Source: JBOHNM01 sp050730675
Lineage (GTDB): Bacteria; Planctomycetota; Phycisphaerae; Phycisphaerales; UBA1924
NCBI GenBank assembly: GCA_050730675.1
Contig: JBOHNM010000046.1
Location: 1 to 25,744, forward strand
Length of the DNA stretch: 25,744 nt
Direction: 5' to 3'
This document shows positions 15,042-21,474 of the stretch, one piece after another. Position numbers and translations under genes: made by a program. Every line of letters begins with the position of its first letter. The stretch's first letter is position 1. Below the pieces are notes generated by a model. The model had not been told where the DNA came from and did no database searches. It was given only the letters and a program-made list of their open reading frames with translations.

Positions 15042-15077
15042 CTCTGCGGGCTCTCAGAGCAGAAAGGCGTGTGTCGC

Positions 15078-15683
15078 ATGAAATCACTCATTCTTGTGGA
15101 TATTCAGAACGACTTTCTTCCGGGCGGCGCGCTGGCGGTGCCCCGCGGTGACGAAGTGATCCCGGCGGCCAACGCGCTCGTGGAGGAGTTCGACTGCATC
15201 GTCGCGACGCAGGACTGGCATCCGGCGGGGCACGAGTCGTTTGCGTCGAGCCATGCCGCACGCCGGGTCGGCGAGGTGATCGATCTGCACGGGTTGGCGC
15301 AGGTGTTGTGGCCGGACCACTGCGTGCAGGGGACGCGCGGGGCAGAGCTGGCCGGGGCGCTGGACCGATCGCGTATCGAGCGGGTCTTCACCAAGGGAGA
15401 GTCGCCGACGATCGACAGCTACAGCGGGTTCTACGACAACGGCCGCCGGCGTGCGACCGGGCTCGCTGCGTGGCTGCGGGCGCGCGGCATTGACGAGGTT
15501 TGCGTGGTGGGGCTGGCGACAGACTATTGCGTGAAGGCGACAGCGATCGACGCGGCGCGGGAGGGGCTCGTGACATCGGTGGACCTGGCTGCTTGCCGCG
15601 GCGTGGAATTGAGGCCCGGCGATATTGGGCGGGCGTGTGAAGAGATGCGAGAGGCGGGGGTGCTCTGCATCGGCACCAACTAA
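15078..15683 (+). CDS. pncA: Nicotinamidase
   Basis: PncA hydrolyses nicotinamide to nicotinate and ammonia, feeding PncB. 201 residues. The catalytic triad is present: D8 (LILVDIQNDF), K106 (FTKGES) and C151 (ATDYCVKATA). Metal ligands are D46 and H48 (TQDWHPAGH) and H81 (WPDHCVQGT). ATG 15078 gives the canonical N-terminus; GTG 15069 would add three residues and leave no room for the AAAGG ribosome-binding site (15063-15067). It is the last gene of the NAD operon, 36 bases after nrtR. Only 17 bases separate it from a convergent gene, and I see no terminator between them. Confidence 0.95.
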   Translation: MKSLILVDIQNDFLPGGALAVPRGDEVIPAANALVEEFDCIVATQDWHPAGHESFASSHAARRVGEVIDLHGLAQVLWPDHCVQGTRGAELAGALDRSRIERVFTKGESPTIDSYSGFYDNGRRRATGLAAWLRARGIDEVCVVGLATDYCVKATAIDAAREGLVTSVDLAACRGVELRPGDIGRACEEMREAGVLCIGTN

Positions 15684-15700
15684 GCGAGAAGACGTCGTGA

Positions 15701-17092
15701 CTATCTGCCGCGGGAGACTCGCCAGAGGGTGCCGCTGCCGTCTTCGGAGACAATGAGGGCGCCGTCCTTGGCGACGGCGACGCCGACGGGGCGGCCCCAG
15801 ACCTGCTCGTCGGAGATGACGAAGCCGGTCATGAAGTCCTCGTACTCGCCGGTGGGTTTGCCGGAGGGATCGAAGCGCAGGCGGACGACTTTGTAGCCGG
15901 TGCGCTGGGCGCGGTCCCAGGAGCCGTGGAGGGTGACGAAGGCGTCGCCCTTGTACTCGGCTGGGAACATGGCGCCGTCGTAGAAGGCGATCTGGAGGGC
16001 GGCGGAGTGGGACTGGATGAGGACGTCGGGGAGGGTGACCTTGTCCTTGAGGTCGGGGCGTGCGCCCTTGTGGCGCGGGTCCTGGTGGCCGCCGATGTAG
16101 TACCAGGGCCAGCCGTAGAAGGCGCCTTCCTGCACGCGGGTGGCGTACTCGAAAGGCGTGTCATCGCCGAGGCCGTCGCGCTCGTTGACGACAGTCCAAA
16201 GGGCGCCGGTGGCGGGTTGGATGGCGATGCCGGCGGGGTTGCGCAGACCTGTGGCATAGATCTTCTCGTTGCGACCGTCGGGGTCGTAGGTGAGGATCGC
16301 GGCGCGGCGGTCTTCGGTGTCCCAGGCCGCGCCGAGGGGGTGGCTCGCGATCCAACCTTCGAGGCCGCCGTCTTCGTGGGGCTTGGGAAACATGTCGAGG
16401 GCGACGTTGGAACCGGAGCCGACGGCGAGAAAGAGCTTCTTGCCGTCGGGCGAGAAGGCGATGTCGCGCGTCCAGTGATGGGACCAGGGGATGCGCTCGA
16501 TAATTCGCTCGGGCTTGGCGGTGGTCTTGAGGTCGCCGAGCTTGTAGCGCAAGCGAACAACGCCGTCGGTGTTGGCGATGTAGACCCATTCCGGCGTCGC
16601 GCCGGGCGGGTAGAAGGCGATGCCGTAGGGCTTGTTCAACCCCGAGGAAAAGACTTCGGAGGCCGCGGGCTTGGCGCTGCCGGCGCTGAGGCGAAAGACG
16701 CGGACTTCGTTGGCCTTGGAGTTGGCGACGAAGATGTCGCCATTGGGGGCGATGCGGATGGCGCGGGGCTGGGCGAGGCCGGACGCAATGAGCTCAACGG
16801 TGAAACCCTCGGGGACTTGCGGCAGGGCACCGGCGGGCATCGGCACGACTTTGGATTCGTTGGTCGTCTCCTCGCTGACGGGAGGGAGGTCCTCGGTGGT
16901 GATCAGGCGGCGGACGCCGGGGGCGTCCTGACGCCAATCGCCAAAGGCGGCTTTGCCGCGGAGGACCTTGGGGGCGATATCGGTTGGTTGGGAGAAAGCG
17001 GGGATGGCGAAGACGATGGCGGGGAGGAGGAAGAGTGTCAGGCAGCGGCGCAGCCGGACGAAGCGGCGGGAGCGGCGTTGGGGATAGGACAT
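15701..17092 (-). CDS. Secreted PQQ-type sugar dehydrogenase-like beta-propeller (sorbosone dehydrogenase family)
   Basis: 463 residues, start ATG 17092 preceded by GGAGGG at good spacing. The N-terminus is a signal peptide with an arginine-rich start (MSYPQRRSRRFVRLRR) and a hydrophobic core ending near AFSQ, so the protein is exported. The body has the repeated blades of the soluble glucose/sorbosone dehydrogenase fold: NGDIFVANSKANEVRVFRL, FSPDGKKLFLAVGSGSNV, TGLRNPAGIAIQPATGALW, VVNERDGLGDD and YGWPWYYIGGHQDP. Relatives oxidise sugars or aldoses with PQQ in the periplasm. Whether this one binds PQQ cannot be told here, and no PQQ synthesis genes are in view. It stands alone, converging on pncA; 17093-17289 upstream shows no clear promoter. 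Confidence 0.85.
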   Translation of the reverse strand: MSYPQRRSRRFVRLRRCLTLFLLPAIVFAIPAFSQPTDIAPKVLRGKAAFGDWRQDAPGVRRLITTEDLPPVSEETTNESKVVPMPAGALPQVPEGFTVELIASGLAQPRAIRIAPNGDIFVANSKANEVRVFRLSAGSAKPAASEVFSSGLNKPYGIAFYPPGATPEWVYIANTDGVVRLRYKLGDLKTTAKPERIIERIPWSHHWTRDIAFSPDGKKLFLAVGSGSNVALDMFPKPHEDGGLEGWIASHPLGAAWDTEDRRAAILTYDPDGRNEKIYATGLRNPAGIAIQPATGALWTVVNERDGLGDDTPFEYATRVQEGAFYGWPWYYIGGHQDPRHKGARPDLKDKVTLPDVLIQSHSAALQIAFYDGAMFPAEYKGDAFVTLHGSWDRAQRTGYKVVRLRFDPSGKPTGEYEDFMTGFVISDEQVWGRPVGVAVAKDGALIVSEDGSGTLWRVSRGR

Positions 17093-17289
17093 GAACCCTC
17101 CTTCGCACGCCGGGGCGCGCGCGCACCCTAAGTCGACCCGGCTGCGGTGAGGAAGGGGCACGCCAACGGTGAATTCGGCTTCACGAGTGCTTTGAGTTTG
17201 CACGGCGCTCGGGTGCAATGGCCTGCGCGACGATGGTGCGGCTCGCCATCTGTCATACCACATTTTGGTGTGTTCGCCGGAGACCTTTG

Positions 17290-18513
17290 CTACGGGCAAC
17301 CGGTGAAGAAGGCGGCGAGGTAGACGACGAGGTCGTCCACGGTGATCTGGTTGTCGGGGGTGGGGGCGCCGCCGGGGGAGGCGATGTCGGCGAGAGAGAG
17401 GTTGCCAGCGAAGAAGGCCTGGAGGTAGCCGACGAGGTCGTCGACGGTGGCGACGCCGTCGGGGCCGGGGTTGCCGCCGAGGGTGGTGATGTCGGCGGTG
17501 CATCGGAAATTGCGGAGGAAGCGGTTGTAGGGGCCGAGCTGCGCGGGGAGGGCGTCGGGGCCGATGTAGGCGATGCCGGCGTGGGCGAGGATCTCCTGCT
17601 CGGAGAAGGGCGTGTAAGCGGTGTGCCAGCCGACGTTGAGGGCGGTCATCATCGTGTTGGCGAAGATGCCCTGGAGGGTGGTGTGGGGGTGTGCGCCGTC
17701 ATCGACGAAGCCGGCGAGAGGGTTGGTGTGCGTCGTGGAGTCGCGGTTGAAGAGCTGGATGTTGACGCCGCCGATGTTGAGGAACTGGTGCAGGGCGGTG
17801 TTGGCGCCGAGGATGGCAGTACCCAGGGCGTTGAGGTCAACCAGCACGCAGTTGTGCTGGCGGGCGATGGCTGCGACGCCCTGGTTGACGCGAGCGACGG
17901 CAGCGGAGACGCGGTCGCGACGGGCGGCACTCGTGTAGATGCCGCGGGTGACGGGGGCGACGGAGAAGTCGATGAAGTTGCAGAGGAGGATGTTGGCGCC
18001 GGCGACGTCGAGGGCTTCGACGGCGTCGCGGATATCCTCGATCTGGCCGTTGACGTAAGAATCGATCTGGGATTGAGACCAGAAATTCCAGTAGAGGAAG
18101 AAGAACGCGCCGGTGGAGGGAGAGAAGTCGTTGGCGCCGACGGCGAGGACGGTGTGGGAAACCAAACCGGAGGTGACCTGCGCGGCGAGGCCTGTGTGCT
18201 GGCCGTCGATGATGGCGTCGGAGCTGTCGGCGCCGTAGCGAGCCCAGTTGTACTTGTACCCGGTGCGGCGGGTTTCGCCCCAGGTGCCGCCGGGTTGACC
18301 AGCGGTTGCGGCGGTGGGGCCCATGTTGAAGGCGCGGTGCTGGACGAGCTGCATGGTCCAGTTGGTGGCGTAGGAGCCGTAGGACTCCTCGATGTACTCG
18401 TCGGTGAGGGAGTCGCCGATGGCGCCGAGGCCGGTGACCTGGGCGTGGGCGGTGACGGCCGCGAGACAGAGCAGCAGTGACGTGAAGACGGTGGAACGAA
18501 GCGCGGTGGGCAA
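17290..18513 (-). CDS. Secreted SGNH/GDSL hydrolase with C-terminal GC-type dockerin
   Basis: 407 residues. The start chosen is TTG 18513 because GGGAG lies six bases upstream and the signal peptide (MPTALRSTVFTSLLLCLAAVTAHA, cleaved near residue 24) begins there; a GTG at 18558 would add 15 polar residues. The hydrolase blocks are present: nucleophile S35 in IGDSLTDEY, N128 in VGAND, and D272/H275 in DGAHPH. It is therefore probably an esterase or lipase acting on ester-linked or acetylated substrates outside the cytoplasm. Residues about 335-407 hold two EF-hand-like repeats (DGVATVDDLVGYLQAFF and DNQITVDDLVVYLAAFF), each preceded by ADI, ending FFTGCP. This is the planctomycete GC-type dockerin, thought to anchor or sort exported proteins. 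Confidence 0.88.
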   Translation of the reverse strand: MPTALRSTVFTSLLLCLAAVTAHAQVTGLGAIGDSLTDEYIEESYGSYATNWTMQLVQHRAFNMGPTAATAGQPGGTWGETRRTGYKYNWARYGADSSDAIIDGQHTGLAAQVTSGLVSHTVLAVGANDFSPSTGAFFFLYWNFWSQSQIDSYVNGQIEDIRDAVEALDVAGANILLCNFIDFSVAPVTRGIYTSAARRDRVSAAVARVNQGVAAIARQHNCVLVDLNALGTAILGANTALHQFLNIGGVNIQLFNRDSTTHTNPLAGFVDDGAHPHTTLQGIFANTMMTALNVGWHTAYTPFSEQEILAHAGIAYIGPDALPAQLGPYNRFLRNFRCTADITTLGGNPGPDGVATVDDLVGYLQAFFAGNLSLADIASPGGAPTPDNQITVDDLVVYLAAFFTGCP

Positions 18514-18651
18514 GTTGGGCTCCCGGTGCGATGATGCGGCGCCCGTTGAATGTACCACGGGGTGATCGTGGGGGCCGGGAAATGTGGGGGAATTGCGGGC
18601 GAGATCGTCAACGGGAAGCTGACGGAGGCTCGAGAACTCTCGACACTTACC

Positions 18652-18700
18652 CCCTCATCCCAGCCCTCTCCCGCCCTCCACTGGAAGCGGGAGAGGGGGT
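18652..18700. repeat. REP-like palindromic extragenic repeat next to pdxA
   Basis: CCCTCTCCCGC (18664-18674) pairs perfectly with GCGGGAGAGGG (18687-18697) across a 12-base spacer. It is preceded by CCCCTCATCCCAG. The arm sequence is a very common dispersed extragenic palindrome in high-GC bacteria. It abuts the pdxA stop codon (18700-18702) and may stabilise or end that transcript, but there is no T-run. Confidence 0.65.
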
Positions 18701-19719
18701 CAGGCTGTGGTCATGCGGATGGCGAGGTCGATGGCGGCGTGCATGGAGTGTTCGTCGGCGGGTGACCTACCGGCAATGTCGAAGGCGGTGCCGTGGGCGG
18801 GGGAGGTGCGGATGACGGGACGGCCTTGCCAAGCAAGGCCGGTGGTGACGTTGACGGCATCCTTGCGCTCGAGGAGCTTGACGGGGATGAGGCCCTGGTC
18901 GTGGTACATGGCGACCACGAGATCGTGCTTGCCATCGGCGGCGGCGAGAAAGACGGCATCGCCGGGGTGGGGGCCGGTGGCGTCGATGCCGGCGGCGCGG
19001 GCCTGGGCGATGGCGGGGGCGATGGCGTCCTCGTCCTCGTTGCCGAAGAGACGGTGCTCGCCGGCGTGGGGGTTGAGGCCGGCGACGGCGATGCGGGGGG
19101 CCTTGCCCCCCACGCCGAGCTGGAGGCAGGCGCGGTGGCCGAGGTCGATGGCGTCGAAGACACTTTCGCGCGTGATGAGTGATGGCACATCTTTGAGCGG
19201 GACGTGGATGGTGACGAGGATGACGCGGAGCTTTTTGCCGACGAAGAGCATGGCGGAGCGCGGGGAGGCGAAGCTCTCGGCCAGGAGCTCGGTGTGACCG
19301 GGGTAGGTGATGCCCGCGGCGTGCCAGGCTTCTTTGCTAATAGGGGCGGTGACGATGGCGTCGACACGGGGCATGTCCGCGACTTCACCTTTGGCGAGGG
19401 CGATGGCGTCGCGGACCCATTCGGCGGAGGCGCGGCCGCTATCGGCGGCGGGACCGGGGGGGAGTTTGGCGAGGCGGGCGGGTTGCCCGTAGACGCGGAT
19501 GGGGTAGTCGTCGGGGGATTCATCGCGGCCCATCAGGCCGTCCCACCAGAAGGGTTCGATGCCGAGGCGGAGGGCTTCGGCGTGAAGGAGGTCGGGGTCG
19601 CCGCAGATCCAGAAGATGGAGCGGGAGTGGAGGGCGGTGTCGCTGAGGGCGCGGAGGGTGATCTCGGGGCCGATGCCGCGGGGATCGCCGAGGGTGATGG
19701 CGAGGGTGGGGATGGGCAC
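18700..19719 (-). CDS. pdxA: 4-hydroxythreonine-4-phosphate dehydrogenase
   Basis: PdxA oxidises 4-phosphohydroxy-L-threonine with NAD(P) to a 2-amino-3-oxo intermediate that decarboxylates spontaneously. It acts in the DXP-dependent pyridoxal phosphate pathway, in the cytoplasm. 339 residues, the usual length. Motifs: ITLGDPRGIGPEI at the N-terminus, TAPISKEAW (124-132), substrate-binding PGHTE with H142, and metal-ligand histidines H172 (IHVPL), H218 (NPHAGE) and H273 (MYHDQG). The start is GTG 19719 with only pyrimidine-rich sequence upstream and no ribosome-binding site. Neither PdxJ nor another B6 gene is in the window. A REP-like palindrome touches its stop codon. Confidence 0.95.
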   Translation of the reverse strand: MPIPTLAITLGDPRGIGPEITLRALSDTALHSRSIFWICGDPDLLHAEALRLGIEPFWWDGLMGRDESPDDYPIRVYGQPARLAKLPPGPAADSGRASAEWVRDAIALAKGEVADMPRVDAIVTAPISKEAWHAAGITYPGHTELLAESFASPRSAMLFVGKKLRVILVTIHVPLKDVPSLITRESVFDAIDLGHRACLQLGVGGKAPRIAVAGLNPHAGEHRLFGNEDEDAIAPAIAQARAAGIDATGPHPGDAVFLAAADGKHDLVVAMYHDQGLIPVKLLERKDAVNVTTGLAWQGRPVIRTSPAHGTAFDIAGRSPADEHSMHAAIDLAIRMTTA

Positions 19720-20022
19720 GGGGGAGGGTAGCGGAGAAAAGTGGAAACGCAGAAACGCGGAAATTCGAGGCGTTGCACGAAGACGCGAAGGGACGAAGAG
19801 ATTTCAACGAAGGAGCGAAGGGATCGAAGGGAAGCGGAAGGGGAGGCGAAAGCAGAGAGCAGAAAGCAGAAATAAAGAGGAGGAGTTTCAGTGAACAGCG
19901 GGAGACTGGGGCTGATCGGCGGGCGCGGGTGCCGCGACTATGGTTGGCGGATTGCGCTGCTTGTGCAGCGCGGATGGGGCTGGTTGCTCGCGCAGCGCGG
20001 GCCTTGAGCGCAGGAGTGTGTT
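19720..20022. other. Intergenic region with purine-rich periodic tract and a hairpin
   Basis: About 300 bases without a gene, between the divergent pdxA and FKBP genes. From about 19735 to 19890 the plus strand is strongly purine-rich with degenerate 7-8 base periodicity: GAAACGC units near 19744, CGAAG units at 19780-19835, GCAGAAA units near 19852-19877. At 19954-19971, GCGCTGC-TTGT-GCAGCGC forms a hairpin, and GCAGCGCGG recurs at 19965 and 19992. No promoter is convincing. Short open frames across the tract look like products of the repeats. Confidence 0.5.
19852..19877 (+). repeat. 7-nt periodic purine repeat
   Basis: GCAGAGA, GCAGAAA, GCAGAAA, TAAAG in direct succession: a heptamer repeat of a different unit but the same period as those at 3464-3500 and 9512-9539. 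Confidence 0.5.
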
Positions 20023-20667
20023 GTGAGCAAGCTGATCATCGAGGATCTGGTGGTGGGGACGGGGGCCGAGGTGAAGGCGGGGAGCGCGGTGACGGCGCAC
20101 TACCGCGGGACGCTGCGCGAGGGTGGGGCGGAGTTTGATTCGTCGCACAAGCGCGGCGAGCCGGCGAATTTTCCGCTGTCGGGGGTGATCGTGGGGTGGC
20201 AGAAGGGCGTGCCGGGGATGCGGATCGGCGGCAAGCGGCGGCTGACTGTGCCGGCGGCGATGGGGTACGGGTCGCAGGCAATCCGCGATGGCGGGAAAGT
20301 GATGATCCCGGCCAACAGCGACCTGGTCTTCGAGATCGAGATGGTCGCGGCGCTGATGGTTGAGGACCTGGTGGTGGGCAAGGGGCGCGAGGTACGGGAG
20401 GGAGACACGGTGACGGCGCACTACCGTGGCACGTTGCTCAAGGGCGGCAAGGAATTTGATTCGTCGTACGAGAGCGGGGAGCCGGCGGAGTTTCCGCTGG
20501 ACCAGGTGATCGAGGGGTGGCAGTTCGGGATTCCCGGGATGCGCGTGGGCGGCAAGCGGAAGCTCACAATCCCGTGGCAGATGGCGTACGGGGAGGCGGG
20601 GAGCCCGCCGGATATTCCGGCGCGGGCGGATCTGGTGTTTGAGGTGGAGATGATCGGGGTGGAGTGA
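20023..20667 (+). CDS. Tandem FKBP-type peptidyl-prolyl isomerase
   Basis: 214 residues made of two complete FKBP domains (about 1-108 and 109-214). They are clearly products of an internal duplication: EDLVVG, VTAHYRGTL, FDSS, GW, PGMR.GGKR.LT and ADLVFE.EM (or SDLVFEIEM) recur in the same order. The pocket residues of FKBPs (Tyr of HYRG, Phe-Asp of FDSS, VIxGW, Tyr of the GYG/AYG loop, Phe of LVFE) are kept in both copies, so both may be active. FKBPs speed cis-trans isomerisation of prolyl bonds and assist folding. There is no signal peptide, so it should act in the cytoplasm. The start is GTG 20023, with AGGAG (20012-20016) six bases upstream. It converges on a minus-strand gene only six bases away. 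Confidence 0.92.
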   Translation: MSKLIIEDLVVGTGAEVKAGSAVTAHYRGTLREGGAEFDSSHKRGEPANFPLSGVIVGWQKGVPGMRIGGKRRLTVPAAMGYGSQAIRDGGKVMIPANSDLVFEIEMVAALMVEDLVVGKGREVREGDTVTAHYRGTLLKGGKEFDSSYESGEPAEFPLDQVIEGWQFGIPGMRVGGKRKLTIPWQMAYGEAGSPPDIPARADLVFEVEMIGVE

Positions 20668-20673
20668 GCGGCA

Positions 20674-21390
20674 TCACGAGGTGCATGCGCCGCACTCGGG
20701 ACAAGAGTCCGCGGAAGCCAGGCCCGATCGGTCATAACCGCAATCGGTGCATCGACAACGCCGCTTACGAAGGCTTGCTCGGACAAAGCGGGCCACTCTC
20801 AGGCACGTGAGCGTGGCGGCGGAGTAGATGAGCGTGTTGGCCGCCAAACCGATTGGCAAGGGCCGATAGGGCAGAAACAGGCCCGGGCTGTTCGTCGTCT
20901 TCTCCGCCAACCAAGCAATGCCGGGCGACTTGAAGATCGAGCGGGGGGGAGGCGTGCGGTCGAAAAAGATGTGACTGCTTCCTCCAAGGCAGCGAAAGGG
21001 CCACCCGCACTCCACGGTGATCGTCTCCGACCAGTTGTCGCCGGTCGGTGTCTCAAACGGCGGCGAAATCGGTTCGGGATCTTCGGAGAGCTCACGGAAG
21101 AGCGTGAAGTTCTGAATGATCATTGAGTGGATGCCGAAGGCGTTGATGTGTGCCCCAACAACGACCCGACCGTCGGGCAATCGCCCATAGGCTTTGTACC
21201 AAAGGCCGGCGCGCTCTGACGGAGCGAGAGGCCCGAACTGGTCATACACACGATGGATCTTTCCGCGTTGGAAGCAGTACGCCGTAATCCAAGCAGATGC
21301 GACTGCTGCGATGAAACCGGTGAGAATCACGCCGAGGAGCCGCGGCCTCAGCTTTGCAGATCGCTTGGTGGGCGATTTCGCGGCGTTCAC
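20674..21390 (-). CDS. Membrane protein with C-terminal zinc ribbon
   Basis: 238 residues from GTG 21390; the frame is open back to a TTG at 21471, so the start is uncertain. No good ribosome-binding site is visible. One membrane helix lies near the N-terminus (LLGVILTGFIAAVASAWITA) and one or two around PYRPLPIGLAANTLIYSAATL. Between them is an extracytoplasmic domain of about 120 residues that I do not recognise (GRVVVGAHINAFGIHSM ...). The C-terminus is a zinc-ribbon-like CTDCGYDRSG...CPECG, with two CxxC pairs. Small membrane proteins ending in this C-GYD...CPECG motif recur in Phycisphaerae, with unknown function. It lies downstream of the ABC permease gene on the same strand and could share its transcript. 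Confidence 0.8.
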   Translation of the reverse strand: MNAAKSPTKRSAKLRPRLLGVILTGFIAAVASAWITAYCFQRGKIHRVYDQFGPLAPSERAGLWYKAYGRLPDGRVVVGAHINAFGIHSMIIQNFTLFRELSEDPEPISPPFETPTGDNWSETITVECGWPFRCLGGSSHIFFDRTPPPRSIFKSPGIAWLAEKTTNSPGLFLPYRPLPIGLAANTLIYSAATLTCLRVARFVRASLRKRRCRCTDCGYDRSGLASADSCPECGACTS

Positions 21391-21474
21391 GCCGAAGTGT
21401 ACATTCCTCGGGCCCGGCCAGTTCGCTTGCAATTGTGCCCGCCGGCCGGCTAGACGCCCGCATCTTCCCAATAT

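Noticed and set aside
15044..15061. CTCTG...CAGAG hairpin between nrtR and pncA
   Set aside because: Five-base stem with an eight-base loop and no T-run; too weak for a terminator and the genes belong to one operon.
17260..17285. ACCA...TGGT inverted repeat near 17255-17275 as operator for the sugar dehydrogenase gene
   Set aside because: Only four-base arms, no nearby promoter elements, and no similar site elsewhere in the window.
18550..18765. Short plus-strand frame (71 codons) between the SGNH hydrolase and pdxA
   Set aside because: Its middle is the REP-like palindrome and its end is antisense to pdxA; no ribosome-binding site or recognisable protein.
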